NCBI RefSeq assembly: GCF_018275325.1
Contig: NZ_JAGVQR010000001.1
Span: 1,488,001-1,552,000, forward strand
From: Nocardioides palaemonis
Lineage (GTDB): Bacteria; Actinomycetota; Actinomycetes; Propionibacteriales; Nocardioidaceae
Direction of reading: 5' to 3'
Length of the DNA stretch: 64,000 bases
Below, piece after piece: positions 23,430 through 32,553 of this stretch. Within the stretch, counting starts at the first letter, position 1; each line of letters begins with the position of its first letter. The notes below the pieces were generated by a model. That model saw only the letters and a program-made list of their open reading frames with translations. It had not been told where the DNA came from and made no database searches. Position numbers and translations under genes: made by a program.

Positions 23430-25658
23430 TCAGCGCAGGACGGAGAGCACCGACGAGTAGTCGTCGGTCCACGTCACGGTCGGGGACGACGGCAGCGGCT
23501 CCCAGCGGTCGCGCGCCAGCAGGTCGTCGGCCACCGCGTCGGAGCGGGTCAGCACGACCCACTCGCTGCGCACCGCGCCCGGCCCCTCGCCGCCGGTGCC
23601 CATGACCGCGCGGAGGCCGAGGTCGCGCGCGTGTGCGGCCAAGACGGGGCGCAGGTCGAAGACGCGGTTGCTGATGTGGACCGCGAGCACGCCGTCGGGA
23701 CGGACCCGGTCGAGGAAGACCTGCACGCCCTCGCGGGTCAGCACGTGCACCGGGATCGAGTCGGAGCTGAAGGCGTCGAGGGCCAGCAGGTCGTAGGAGG
23801 CCTCCGGCACCGCCGCGGCAGCCAGGCGGCCGTCGCCGACGACCACGTCGACCTGGGCCGTGGAGTCCGCGAGGTAGCCGAACCAGCGCGGGTCCCGCGC
23901 GATGTCGGCGACCACCGGGTCGATCTCGAAGAAGGTGACCCGGTCGACGTCGTAGGCGGCGATCGCCCCGGCGCCGAGCCCGACGACGCCGAGGTCCCGG
24001 GCGCCGCTCGCGGCCACGGCGTCGCCGAGGGGCCCGTCGGTCGCGTAGTAGGTCGTGGGCGTGCCGGCCCGACCGGCGTCGAGGAACTGGCTGCCGTGGA
24101 CGGTCGTGCCGTGCAGCAACCGGTGGGTGCCGTCGACCTCCTGCACCCGGTAGCTGCCGTAGAAGGTGCGCTCGGTGAGCAGCGACGCGCGCTCCTCCAC
24201 CACGACGACCGCGAGGGAGGCGAGCAGCAGGGTCACGGTCAGCGCCGCCGGTGCGCGCAGCGTCAGCCAGCCGGTGACGACCGCGAGCACCACCGAGCCG
24301 AGCAGGATCGCGGTCGTCGCGGCGTCGAACGTGTCCGGGAGCAGCAGGCCGAGCGTCGCGACGACGGCCACGCCGCCCACTGCGGCCGCGACCACGGCCA
24401 GGACGCGGCGGCGGGTCCAGGCGGGCGGCAGCACGCCCACGGCCAGCACCGGCAGGAGGGCGACGGTGAGGAGGTGCTCCCACGTGCCGTCGAACAGCAG
24501 GGGGGCGACCACGCCGTTGAGCAGCCCGCCGAGCGCGCCACCCACCGAGACGACGAGGTAGAACAGCGTGAGGTGCTCCGGCTCCGGGCGGCTCGCCGCG
24601 AGCCGCGCGTGGGCGGCGAAGCCCGCGAGCGCGACCGAGGCCACGTTGGCGACCACGACCAGCACGACGACCGGCGCGAGCCGTGAGCTGCCGAGGGCCG
24701 ACGTGAGGCCGGTCGTCACCGCGACGCTCACGCAGGGCACGACCAGCCGCGCCGGCACGCTGCGCGCGGTGCGGGCGAAGGCCGCGACGAACGAGGCGAG
24801 GTAGGCGGCGAGCGGCAGCACCCAGAGCAGCGGGACCGCCGCGATGTCGGTCGACAGGTGGGCGGTCACCGAGAGCATCAGGCTGGAGGGCAGGAAGGCC
24901 CACAGGCACCAGCGCGCGAGCTGCCGGCGCGAGGGAGGAGCGGGGCGCGCCGCCGCGGGGGTGGTGCGCGTCCCGGGCGCGGGGCGGCGCACGGTCAGCG
25001 CGCAGCCCGCCATCAGGACGAGGAACCCGACGAACGCGACCGACCACCCCACCCGCTGCTGGGTCAGGGTCAGGTGGGGCTCGACGAGGAACGGGTAGGC
25101 GAGCAGCCCCGCGAAGCTGCCGAGGTTGCTGCCCGCGAAGAGGAAGTACGGGTCGTCCGACCGCGGGCCGCCCGACCAGGCGTACCACCGCTGCACGAGC
25201 GGGCCGGTGGCCGAGAGCACCGCGAACGGCAGGCCCACCAGCAGCAGGAGGGTGCGCAGCAGCCACAGCACGGGACTGCCGTCGGCCGCGGGCGCCGACT
25301 GGGCGGGCAGCGCGATCGGCAGCGCCAGCAGCGGCAGCGCGAGCAGGAGGAGGTGGGCGCGGGGCTGCCAGCGCGCACCGAGGCGCCGCGTCGAGACGTG
25401 GGCGTAGACGTAGCCGAGCAGCAGCAGCACCTGGAACAGCAGCGAGCTGGTGCTCCACACGGTCGCGGAGCCGCCGAAGGACGGCAGGACCAGCTTGGCG
25501 GCCAGCGGCTGCACCATGAACAGCAGGCCGGCACCCAGGAACGAGGTGGCGGCGAACAGCACGGCCACCGCAGGTCCCCGGCCGGGGACGGCACCGGCGA
25601 CCGTCGTCGCGTCCCCGGTCCGTCGGTGGGCGGCCCGGTCCGTCGTCGTCTCAGTCAC
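23430..25658 (-). CDS. Fused multi-helix membrane / spermidine synthase-like protein
   Basis: 742 residues. The N-terminal 480 residues carry about 14 hydrophobic helices; the C-terminal domain (about 500-742) is a spermidine synthase-like Rossmann methyltransferase fold with VGLGAGAIAAYD, FEIDPVVADIA and LLALDAFSSDSIPVH. The polyamine-binding Asp/Tyr set is not obvious, so polyamine synthesis is not assured; members of this fused family are mostly uncharacterised. GTG start behind GAGGGGACGAGC. It separates macS and macR and ends 4 bases from the macS stop, in convergent orientation. Confidence 0.85.
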   Translation of the reverse strand: MTETTTDRAAHRRTGDATTVAGAVPGRGPAVAVLFAATSFLGAGLLFMVQPLAAKLVLPSFGGSATVWSTSSLLFQVLLLLGYVYAHVSTRRLGARWQPRAHLLLLALPLLALPIALPAQSAPAADGSPVLWLLRTLLLLVGLPFAVLSATGPLVQRWYAWSGGPRSDDPYFLFAGSNLGSFAGLLAYPFLVEPHLTLTQQRVGWSVAFVGFLVLMAGCALTVRRPAPGTRTTPAAARPAPPSRRQLARWCLWAFLPSSLMLSVTAHLSTDIAAVPLLWVLPLAAYLASFVAAFARTARSVPARLVVPCVSVAVTTGLTSALGSSRLAPVVVLVVVANVASVALAGFAAHARLAASRPEPEHLTLFYLVVSVGGALGGLLNGVVAPLLFDGTWEHLLTVALLPVLAVGVLPPAWTRRRVLAVVAAAVGGVAVVATLGLLLPDTFDAATTAILLGSVVLAVVTGWLTLRAPAALTVTLLLASLAVVVVEERASLLTERTFYGSYRVQEVDGTHRLLHGTTVHGSQFLDAGRAGTPTTYYATDGPLGDAVAASGARDLGVVGLGAGAIAAYDVDRVTFFEIDPVVADIARDPRWFGYLADSTAQVDVVVGDGRLAAAAVPEASYDLLALDAFSSDSIPVHVLTREGVQVFLDRVRPDGVLAVHISNRVFDLRPVLAAHARDLGLRAVMGTGGEGPGAVRSEWVVLTRSDAVADDLLARDRWEPLPSSPTVTWTDDYSSVLSVLR

Positions 25659-25758
25659 GCTCGTCCCCTCGTCGCGAGGAGCCTAGGGGCCGACGAGGCC
25701 CGGTGACCGCGCAACGGCACAACTCGTCCGGGTCGGCGGCGCTCGCTAGCGTGGCCGG

Positions 25759-26283
25759 GTGACGATCCACACCACCCATCCCTTCCTCGAGCCCGAGGGC
25801 GAGCGCGACCCCGTACGCCGGCTGCGCGGGCGGCTGGCCGGCACGGTGTCGCTCTGGACCGCCGGCACCGGCAGCGGCCGCGAGGGGCTCACCGTGTCGT
25901 CCTGGATGGTGGCGGGCGGCGAGCCCGGTCGCGTGCTGGGGCTGCTCGACCCCGACGCCGACCTCACCGAGGAGCTGGTGGACGGCGGCCGCGGGGTGCT
26001 GCAGGTGCTCGCCTGGGCGGACCGCGGCCTGGCCGAGGCGTTCGCGGGCACGGCGCCCGCGCCCGGCGGCCCCTGGCGGCTCGCCGCGTGGGTCGACACC
26101 GACCACGGACCGCGACTCGCGCACGCGCAGACCTGGGCGCTGCTCTCGGTGGAGTCCGTGGCCGAGGTGGGCTGGTCGCGCCTGGTGACCTGCCGGATCG
26201 ACGAGGTGGTCGTCGGTGACGACGGCGACCCGCTCCTGCACCGGCGCGGCAGGTTCGTCCCGCCGGCCGCCGACGCGGACTAG
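25759..26283 (+). CDS. Flavin reductase-like FMN-binding split-barrel protein
   Basis: 174 residues from GTG. The N-terminal half (RLAGTVSLWTAGTG, GLTVSSWMVAGGEPGRVLGLLDP in about residues 25-70) resembles the flavin reductase-like split barrel in which FMN is bound; no partner oxygenase is nearby. Fits the broad 'flavin reductase family', but catalytic role is uncertain. Thirty-three bases before the MacR regulator and in the same direction, so they are likely co-transcribed. Confidence 0.7.
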   Translation: MTIHTTHPFLEPEGERDPVRRLRGRLAGTVSLWTAGTGSGREGLTVSSWMVAGGEPGRVLGLLDPDADLTEELVDGGRGVLQVLAWADRGLAEAFAGTAPAPGGPWRLAAWVDTDHGPRLAHAQTWALLSVESVAEVGWSRLVTCRIDEVVVGDDGDPLLHRRGRFVPPAADAD

Positions 26284-26315
26284 GATCGTCGCGACGTCGA
26301 GGGACGGGGGTCCGC

Positions 26316-26966
26316 ATGGTCAGCGTGATGGTGGTGGACGACCACCCGATGTGGCGCGACGCCGTGGAGCGCGACCTGCAGGCGGCGGGTCACGACGTGG
26401 TCGCGGTGGCCTCGAACGGCCGCGAGGCGATGGCGCGGTTCCCGGCCGCCGCCCCCCGCGTGGTCGTCCTCGACCTCCAGCTCCCCGACCACAGCGGGGT
26501 GCAGGTGACCAGCATGATGCTCGAGCACGACCCGAGCGCCCGGGTGCTCATCCTGTCCGCGAGCGGCGAGCAGGCCGACGTCCTCGACGCGATCAAGGCC
26601 GGCGCCACCGGCTACCTCGTGAAGTCGGCCTCGAGCGCCGAGCTGATCGACGCCGTCGTCCGGGTGTCCGAGGGCGACACCGTCTTCACCCCCGGCCTGG
26701 CCGGCCTGGTGCTGGGGGAGTTCCGCCGGATCGCAGACGGGCCGGCCGACGACCCGCGCGACCAGCTCACCGAGCGGGAGACCGAGATCCTCCGGATGGT
26801 CGCGACCGGCATGAGCTACAAGCAGATCGCGGCCCGACTCGTCCTCTCCCACCGCACGGTGCAGAACCACGTCCAGAACACCCTGCGCAAGCTCCAGATG
26901 AACAACCGCGTCCAGCTCACGCGCTGGGCGATCGAGCACGGCCTCGACGAGACCCCGGAGGACTGA
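26316..26966 (+). CDS. macR: MacR-type LuxR-family response regulator
   Basis: 216 residues. Receiver domain with Asp8-Asp9, phospho-acceptor Asp53 (VVVLDLQLP) and Lys near 105 (YLVKSAS), then a LuxR/NarL helix-turn-helix at about 148-208 (LTERETEILRMVATG). Likely paired with the MacS kinase at 22265 although two genes lie between them. Target genes unknown. Confidence 0.92.
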   Translation: MVSVMVVDDHPMWRDAVERDLQAAGHDVVAVASNGREAMARFPAAAPRVVVLDLQLPDHSGVQVTSMMLEHDPSARVLILSASGEQADVLDAIKAGATGYLVKSASSAELIDAVVRVSEGDTVFTPGLAGLVLGEFRRIADGPADDPRDQLTERETEILRMVATGMSYKQIAARLVLSHRTVQNHVQNTLRKLQMNNRVQLTRWAIEHGLDETPED

Positions 26967-26987
26967 CCGTCCGCCCCGGCCGGTCGG

Positions 26988-27938
26988 TCACCCGGCCGCG
27001 CCGTCTCCGATCCCCGGCACGGTGAGCTGGGCCAGCACCCGGTCGCCCACGCCCTCGCCCTCGAGGTCGACGCGCCACATGTCGTCGCCGCGCGAGGACC
27101 CGCACGGCACGGGGTCCTGGTCGGGCGACGGGGTGCACGCGAGGGAGAGGACGCCCGGGGCGCGGACCACGCGGGTCTCGCGCTCGGGTCCCGGCGTCCA
27201 GCTCACGTCGAGCGCGGTCGCCAGGGCCAGGGCCCGGCCGGGCGCGGAGTCGCTGCCCTCCACCGCCCCGACGAGGCGGTAGCGGATGACGAGGGAGGTC
27301 GCGTCGTCCAGGGTGACCCGGGCGGGCCGGGCGGCCAGCCGCCCGGGTGCCGGCACCGTCTCGCCGTCGGCCTCGACGGTGAGGTCCGTCGCCGTCACGG
27401 TGCTCGCGTCCCCGACGTCGGGGACGGCGAGCGACACCGCGCGCAGCGGGGTGCGTGACGTGACCTCCTGGGTGACCACGATGTCGCCGCCCGGGCGCAC
27501 CGTCGCCTCGACCCGCGAGCTGCCCGGGGGCACCGGCGTCGCGGTGGGGGCCGACCGGTCGTCCACGCGGGGAGCGGCCGCCTCGCGCCCGTCGTTCCCG
27601 TCGAGCAGGCGCACCGCGAGCAGCCCGCCTCCCACGACGACGGCGAGCAGGACCAGCAGGACGGCCGCGGTGCGGGTGCGCGACGGCGACGTCGGGTCCT
27701 CCTCCCACATGAGGGTGGCGCGGGTGCCTGCGGCCGACGCCGGGGCCGGCGCGGGGCCGGCCTCGGGCTCCGGTTCGGGGGCGGGCTCCGGCTCGGGCGC
27801 GGGTGCCGGCTCGGGGGCGGGTGCCGGCTCGGGTGCGGGCTCCGGCTCGGGTGGGACCGACTCCACGGCCGGCGCCGTCCGCGGGGCAGGCGGCAGCACG
27901 GTGGGCAGTCGGTTCTTGTACTGCTTCTTGCGGCTCAC
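26988..27938 (-). CDS. Pro/Glu/Ala-rich single-pass membrane protein of the sortase module
   Basis: 316 residues from GTG at 27938, overlapping the sortase stop by four bases (GTGA). Order: short basic N terminus (SRKKQYKNR), a 60-residue low-complexity Pro-Glu-Ala linker (about 25-75), one transmembrane helix near 95-115, then a 200-residue extracellular beta-rich domain with two Cys (near 276 and 286) that may form a disulfide. No family recognised. The linker is encoded by short GC-rich repeats at about 27745-27860. Confidence 0.75.
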   Translation of the reverse strand: MSRKKQYKNRLPTVLPPAPRTAPAVESVPPEPEPAPEPAPAPEPAPAPEPEPAPEPEPEAGPAPAPASAAGTRATLMWEEDPTSPSRTRTAAVLLVLLAVVVGGGLLAVRLLDGNDGREAAAPRVDDRSAPTATPVPPGSSRVEATVRPGGDIVVTQEVTSRTPLRAVSLAVPDVGDASTVTATDLTVEADGETVPAPGRLAARPARVTLDDATSLVIRYRLVGAVEGSDSAPGRALALATALDVSWTPGPERETRVVRAPGVLSLACTPSPDQDPVPCGSSRGDDMWRVDLEGEGVGDRVLAQLTVPGIGDGAAG

Positions 27939-28585
27939 GGTGCCTCCGGCGGGCCGAGCGGTGCAGCGGTCAGGACGGCGAGGTTCTGGTAGCCGCCCCG
28001 CGAGGCGTCGTAGGGCGGCGCGCACGTGACCAGCACCAGCCGCCGCCTGCCCGAGGCGTCGAACAGCTCGGGGTGGTCCGTCAGCGGGCCCTGCGGGACG
28101 AGCGTGCGGGAGCGGACCTCGAAGACCTGGCGCAGCTCACCGGCGCGCAGCTCGACCCGCGCGCCACGGCCGACGGTGAGCAGCTCGGCGAAGGGGCCGA
28201 GGCCCTGGGTGGTGGAGTCCACGTGCGCGGCCAGCAGGGTGGCCCCGAACGGGTCGCCCACGCGGGAGCCACCGCGCCACCAGCCCGCGACCTCGATGTC
28301 GCGGGGGACCGCGAGCAGGCCGTCGGGCGTCGTGCCGACGACCCGGACGTCGACCGACCGCCCGCTCGGCAGCACGGCACGGTCGGGTGGCTGCGGGACC
28401 ACCACGGACGGTGCGCGACGTGCGCGCCGCACCGGAGCCGGTTCGGTGGTCGGCCCGGGGGCGGGCGCCGTCGAGGTGCGTGCGGTCGGTGCTCCGGTGC
28501 GCTCGGGCGTGGGCAAGTCTCCCGCGCACCCCACGACCGTGGCGACCATGGTCCCGGCGAGCACCGGCAGCAGCGCGCGGGTCAC
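27935..28585 (-). CDS. Class F sortase
   Basis: 216 residues from GTG at 28585, which overlaps the DUF4397 gene stop (GTGA); an in-frame GTG 21 bases earlier is possible. N-terminal hydrophobic segment ends in VVGC, lipobox-like. Sortase signature: His in AAHVDS, catalytic Cys in LVTCAPPYD and the downstream region GGYQNLAV where the catalytic Arg is normally found; I cannot place that Arg with certainty (RGG just before it is a candidate). Class F enzymes anchor surface proteins with LPxTG-type signals. The middle gene of a three-gene surface operon. Confidence 0.85.
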   Translation of the reverse strand: MTRALLPVLAGTMVATVVGCAGDLPTPERTGAPTARTSTAPAPGPTTEPAPVRRARRAPSVVVPQPPDRAVLPSGRSVDVRVVGTTPDGLLAVPRDIEVAGWWRGGSRVGDPFGATLLAAHVDSTTQGLGPFAELLTVGRGARVELRAGELRQVFEVRSRTLVPQGPLTDHPELFDASGRRRLVLVTCAPPYDASRGGYQNLAVLTAAPLGPPEAP

Positions 28586-29424
28586 CCGACCCGCGATCGG
28601 GACCACCGGGCCCGGCCCGCCGCGGCGGCGGCCGCGACCACGAGCAGCAACGCCACCGGCAGGAGCGGTCCCCGCCCGCCGTGCGCGGCCGGGGCCGCGA
28701 ACGTGGTGACCGCGTCGCGCACCAGCCCGGCCGACCCGGTGTCGATCCGCGTCGGGACCACGCTGCCGTCGGGGGAGAGCTCCTCGGTGTGCGCGATGAC
28801 GGCCATCGACCCGTCGCTCGGGTTGCCGTAGGCGTAGACCATCGACAGCGTCCCGGCGGCGACCGAGAGGTCGAGCGGACCCAGGATCGGGTCGCCACCG
28901 CTGCCGGACGGCAGCAGGGCCACCTCGATCGAGCCCTCCGGGACGTCGGCGTCGGCGAACTCGCCGTTGGCGATGTTGGTGAAGACCGTCTGCCCGTCGA
29001 CCTGCACGTCGGCGGGCGGCACGGTCGCCGTGTGCGCGAGCAGCACGCGGGCCTTGCCCGGCCCGATCGCGCCGGTCGGTGCGTCGTAGGAGTGGACGAC
29101 CGGGTCGCCGTCGACCTCGGCGGGCAGGTGCAGGACCACGTCGCTCGCCTCGCCGGCACCGACCTCGAGCGTCGAGTCGACCGTGAAGTCGGCACCCGTG
29201 AACGAGATGTCGTGGCGGCCCGGGGTCAGGCCCAGCGGCCCGACGATGTCGCCGACCGCGGCGTTGCGGGTGATCGGTCGACCGTCGACCGCGATCGCGA
29301 CGCCGGCCCCCGGCACGGCCTGCACGACGGTGACCAGGGCGGGCGTGGGGGCCGCCGTGGCCGGCGCTGCCAGCGGCAGCAGGACGAGTGTGGCGGCCAG
29401 GGCTGCCGGGACCAGTCTGCGCAT
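28582..29424 (-). CDS. DUF4397 secreted surface protein with C-terminal membrane segment
   Basis: 280 residues. Signal peptide 1-24 (ending ATA), then repeated immunoglobulin-like beta domains typical of DUF4397 (VTVVQAVPGAGVAIAVDG, ARVLLAHTATVPPADVQVDG), and a C-terminal hydrophobic helix (about 252-270) followed by a basic tail. The tail has the shape of a cell-wall sorting signal but no LPxTG motif is visible in front of it. First gene of the sortase operon, so it is the obvious candidate substrate or partner of the class F sortase. Confidence 0.85.
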   Translation of the reverse strand: MRRLVPAALAATLVLLPLAAPATAAPTPALVTVVQAVPGAGVAIAVDGRPITRNAAVGDIVGPLGLTPGRHDISFTGADFTVDSTLEVGAGEASDVVLHLPAEVDGDPVVHSYDAPTGAIGPGKARVLLAHTATVPPADVQVDGQTVFTNIANGEFADADVPEGSIEVALLPSGSGGDPILGPLDLSVAAGTLSMVYAYGNPSDGSMAVIAHTEELSPDGSVVPTRIDTGSAGLVRDAVTTFAAPAAHGGRGPLLPVALLLVVAAAAAAGRARWSRSRVG

Positions 29425-29598
29425 GTGGTGGATCCCCCCGTGAGCGACCCCCGGGCGGGGGCCACGTTCACCTGAACACCGGCCGGGGGCCGGCTCAACC
29501 CCGATATCGGGTACGTCGGAGGAGCCTGCACCCCTGGGGGTAGGTTGCGTGCGACGCGGACGGGTGGAGCAGACGGGCGGATCGGGGAGGAGGACGGC

Positions 29599-30492
29599 GT
29601 GGTCGACGCAGGACGCGTGGCGGACTACCTCGCCCGCATCGGGCTCACCGACGTGCCGGACCCCGACCTCGCCGGACTGCGGCAGGTCCATCGGGCGCAC
29701 GTCGCCCGCATCCCCTACGACAACCTCTCCACGGTGCTGCGCCGGCCGGACCCCGCCGACGGGCCCGCCGCGGCTGCTCGCGCCGCCTCCGGTGGCCGCG
29801 TGGGCTACTGCTTCCAGCAGAACGGCGCGCTCGAGTGGCTCCTCACCCGGCTCGGGTTCTCCGTCAGCCGGCGCCACGGCCACGTGTGGTTCCGCGCCGA
29901 GGAACAGCTCGGCACGAGCCTGAACCACCTGGTCCTCGTGGTCTCCGGCCTGCCGGACGACGACAACCCGGGCGGCCACTGGTGGGCCGACGCCGGTCTG
30001 GGCGAGGGCTTCGCCGAGCCGCTCCCGCTGGTGCGCGGCGACCACCTCGTCGACGGCTGGTCCTTCGGCATCGGCGCCGGCTACGGCGCCCAGGCCGCCG
30101 GACGGCCCACCGGCCCCGCCGCGTGGACCTACCGCCACCTGCCCGGCGGCGTGCTGGGCGGCGTCGTCGTCACCTCGCGCGACCACGGCGCGGCGGCCGT
30201 CGAGGAGGCGCACCGGACCCTCTCCGGCTCCGAGGACTCGCCCTTCCGGCGCGTGCTCGCCACCCAGCGCATCGACGGCCCCCGGCTGCTGACGGTACGC
30301 GGACGCGTGCACCAGGTCCTCACGCCGGACGGGCGTGAGCAGCACGACCTCGAGTCCTACGGCGCGTGGCGCGCTGCGCTGGTCGACGACCTCCTGCTGC
30401 CCGTCGACGACGTGACCACCGAGGAGTGGCGCTGGCTGTGGGACCGGACGGTCGTCGCCCACCGGGCCTGGGACGAGGCGGGCCGACCGTGA
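29599..30492 (+). CDS. Arylamine N-acetyltransferase family protein
   Basis: 297 residues from GTG at 29599, chosen because GGGGAGGAGGAC lies in front and the family fold starts here. Complete NAT triad: Cys71 (GGRVGYC), His110 (SLNHLVLVV) and Asp131 (WWADAGLG). NAT enzymes move an acetyl group from acetyl-CoA to arylamines or hydrazines in the cytoplasm. The usual RGGxC is changed to GGRVGYC, a common variant. Overlaps the GNAT gene by four bases. Confidence 0.88.
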   Translation: MVDAGRVADYLARIGLTDVPDPDLAGLRQVHRAHVARIPYDNLSTVLRRPDPADGPAAAARAASGGRVGYCFQQNGALEWLLTRLGFSVSRRHGHVWFRAEEQLGTSLNHLVLVVSGLPDDDNPGGHWWADAGLGEGFAEPLPLVRGDHLVDGWSFGIGAGYGAQAAGRPTGPAAWTYRHLPGGVLGGVVVTSRDHGAAAVEEAHRTLSGSEDSPFRRVLATQRIDGPRLLTVRGRVHQVLTPDGREQHDLESYGAWRAALVDDLLLPVDDVTTEEWRWLWDRTVVAHRAWDEAGRP

Positions 30493-30932
30493 CCGGCTGG
30501 CGCTCCGCGACCCGCGACGAGGCGGTCGCGCTGCGCGACCTCGAGCGCGCCGCGAGCCGCGCCGGTCTCGCCCACGTGTTCGGCGACCTGCCCTACCCCG
30601 ACGACGACGTGCTGGCCCGCTGGGTGCTGCTGCTCGACGACCCGGGGGTGCGGGTCGAGGTCGTGGAGGACGCGTCCGGACTGGTCGCACTGAGCGCCCA
30701 CGACGGCGAGTCCCTGCGCCACCTCGCGGTGCGCCCCGACGCCTGGGGCGCGGGCTGGGGGCGTGCGGGCTTCGAGCGCGCCCGCGCCGCGGGTGCCCGC
30801 CGGCTGTGGGTCCTCGAGGACAACGACCGCGCCCGCGCGCGCTACGCCGCCTGGGGGTGGCGGCCGAGCGGGACGACGCAGGAGTGCCCCTGGCCGCCGT
30901 ACCCCACCGAGCTGGAGTACGTCGCTCCCTAG
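30489..30932 (+). CDS. GNAT-family N-acetyltransferase
   Basis: 147 residues from GTG at 30489 (GTGA overlap with the NAT gene). GNAT core with the acetyl-CoA loop near VRPDAWGAGWGRAGFERA (about 80-97; a Q/RxxGxG/A-like segment) and the C-terminal ArgArgLeuTrpVal strand and YAAWGWRP. Substrate unknown. Coupled translation with an arylamine acetyltransferase suggests a small acyl-transfer operon. Confidence 0.8.
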   Translation: MTGWRSATRDEAVALRDLERAASRAGLAHVFGDLPYPDDDVLARWVLLLDDPGVRVEVVEDASGLVALSAHDGESLRHLAVRPDAWGAGWGRAGFERARAAGARRLWVLEDNDRARARYAAWGWRPSGTTQECPWPPYPTELEYVAP

Positions 30933-30941
30933 GATCGGTGC

Positions 30942-31868
30942 ATGTCCGACGAGACGTCCGCCCTCCTGCTGCAGCTCGCCGACGACCTCTACGCGCTCCC
31001 GCTCGCCGACTTCACGCCCGCGCGGGACGCGCTGGTCAAGGAGCACCGCGCCGACAAGGGCGTGGCCGCGGCGGTCAAGGGGCTGCGCAAGGCGTCGGTG
31101 GCGGCGTGGGTGGTCAACCTGCTGGTGCGCCGCGACCCCGACCAGGTCGACCAGGTCCTGGCCGTCGGCGCCGCACTGCGCGAGGCGCAGGCCGACCTCG
31201 ACGCCGCCCAGCTCCGCGAGCTGACCCGGCAGCGACGCCAGCTCACCGCGTCGGTCACCACGGCCGCCCGTCGGCTGGCCCGCCTCGAGGGCGTCAAGGT
31301 CACCCAGTCCGTCGCCGACCAGGTGGAGGCGACCCTGACCGCGGCGATGCTCGAGCCGGAGGCCGCCCGGGCGGTCCGCAGCGGGCTGCTCGTCACGGCG
31401 CTCGCCGCGACCGGCCTCGGCGACCTCGACGTCAGCGGCTCCGTCGCCCTGCCCGAGGCGCTGGGGTTCAGCGCGACCGCCCGACCCGCGCCGGGCTCGG
31501 CGCCCGGTGCGGCCCCCGGCACGACAGAGGGTCGACCGCAGCTGCACGTCGTGCCCGACCCCGACGCCGAGGCCAAGGCGCGCGCGGCCGCCGACGAACG
31601 GCTGGCCGACGCGCGGGCCACGCTCGCCGCCGCCGAGAAGGAGCACCGCGGCACCCGTCGCGGCGTGGAGAAGCTGCAGGCGCGCACGCTCCAGCTGCAG
31701 TCGGAGATCGATGAGCTGCGCAGCCGGGTCGCCACCCTCGACGCGACCCTGGAGGAGGTCGACGACGAGCTGTCGGAGGCCGAGGCGCTGCACGAGGAGA
31801 CCGGCGAGGCGGTCGAGGAGGCGCGGGCGGAGGTCGACGCCGCCCGCGACGCGCGCGACCGGCTCTAG
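30942..31868 (+). CDS. Conserved coiled-coil protein of unknown function
   Basis: 308 residues, nearly all helical. Residues 1-150 contain a conserved actinobacterial block (LADFTPARDALVKEHR, GLRKASVAAWVVNLLVR); residues about 165-200 are a Pro/Ala linker; residues 205-308 are an uninterrupted coiled coil rich in Glu, Arg and Ala. No signal peptide. A structural or nucleic-acid-associated role is possible but not shown. Confidence 0.75.
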   Translation: MSDETSALLLQLADDLYALPLADFTPARDALVKEHRADKGVAAAVKGLRKASVAAWVVNLLVRRDPDQVDQVLAVGAALREAQADLDAAQLRELTRQRRQLTASVTTAARRLARLEGVKVTQSVADQVEATLTAAMLEPEAARAVRSGLLVTALAATGLGDLDVSGSVALPEALGFSATARPAPGSAPGAAPGTTEGRPQLHVVPDPDAEAKARAAADERLADARATLAAAEKEHRGTRRGVEKLQARTLQLQSEIDELRSRVATLDATLEEVDDELSEAEALHEETGEAVEEARAEVDAARDARDRL

Positions 31869-31872
31869 GCGA

Positions 31873-32553
31873 CTACGAAGCGGCGAGCGCGGCCATCGCG
31901 CGCCACCGGTCGGCCGCGGTGGCGGCCGGGTCCCGCGCGACCAGCCCGGTGACCGGCAGCGCGAGGCCGGCGAACGCGCGGCCCTCGGTGGTGGCGACCA
32001 GCCCGCTCGTGGGCACCAGCTCGGGCAGGGCGGCGACCGGGATGCCGGCCGAGCGGCAGGCGACCACGGACCAGGCGCCCGCCTCCTCGTCGAGGAGGCC
32101 GGACGCGGCCGCGTGGGTCGCGTCCGTGACGTGCCAGGTGCCGAGCGTCATCCGCGCGACGAGGTAGGAGTCGAGGCCGCCGACGGCGTACCGACCCTCC
32201 ACCACGAGCGCCCAGGTGTGCGGCTCCCGGGCGGCGACGTGCGCCAGTGTGTCGAGCGTCCCGGCGAGGACCGCCGGGCGCGGGGACCCCAGCGTCTCCC
32301 GGTCCCAGAGCACCGTCGCGAGGGGATCGGTGGTCACCGCCATCCGTGCCGGCCGGTCCGTCCCGCCCCCGTCGACGACCTCGCGCACCGCGGCGAGCGC
32401 GGCGCGCCACAGGTCGTCGGTGGCGAGCTCGAGCCGGCCGTCGCGCTCGACCAGCGCGAGGTCGTGGTGCGCCGACCCCCCGACGGTCCCGTCGTCGCGC
32501 ACGACCGCTGCCCTCACCCCGTCCGGGCCGGCGTCGAGGACGAGGGTGCTCAT
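31873..32553 (-). CDS. Half-length FGGY-type carbohydrate kinase (N-terminal domain only)
   Basis: 226 residues from ATG at 32553, overlapping the DUF1028 stop (ATGA). Residues 3-25 form an ASKHA-type first strand-turn (LVLDAGPDGVRAAVVRDDG), and GGLDSYLVARMTLGTWHVTDATHAAASG (about 135-165) matches the FGGY N-terminal domain. Real FGGY kinases are about 500 residues and need the C-terminal ATP domain, which is absent; no frameshifted remainder is seen. Probably a degenerate or repurposed sugar-binding half. Confidence 0.7.
   Translation of the reverse strand: MSTLVLDAGPDGVRAAVVRDDGTVGGSAHHDLALVERDGRLELATDDLWRAALAAVREVVDGGGTDRPARMAVTTDPLATVLWDRETLGSPRPAVLAGTLDTLAHVAAREPHTWALVVEGRYAVGGLDSYLVARMTLGTWHVTDATHAAASGLLDEEAGAWSVVACRSAGIPVAALPELVPTSGLVATTEGRAFAGLALPVTGLVARDPAATAADRWRAMAALAAS

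Noticed and set aside
22723..25458. 911-residue minus-strand frame overlapping macS and the spermidine synthase-like gene
   Set aside because: Shadow frame, Arg/Ala/Pro-rich, out of frame with the recognised protein on the same strand.
27745..27860. GC-rich tandem repeats as a separate element
   Set aside because: They encode the Pro-Glu-Ala linker of the membrane protein in frame, so they are coding low complexity.
31873..32553. Frameshifted full-length FGGY kinase
   Set aside because: No C-terminal FGGY sequence in other frames next to it; the next gene begins 4 bases away.
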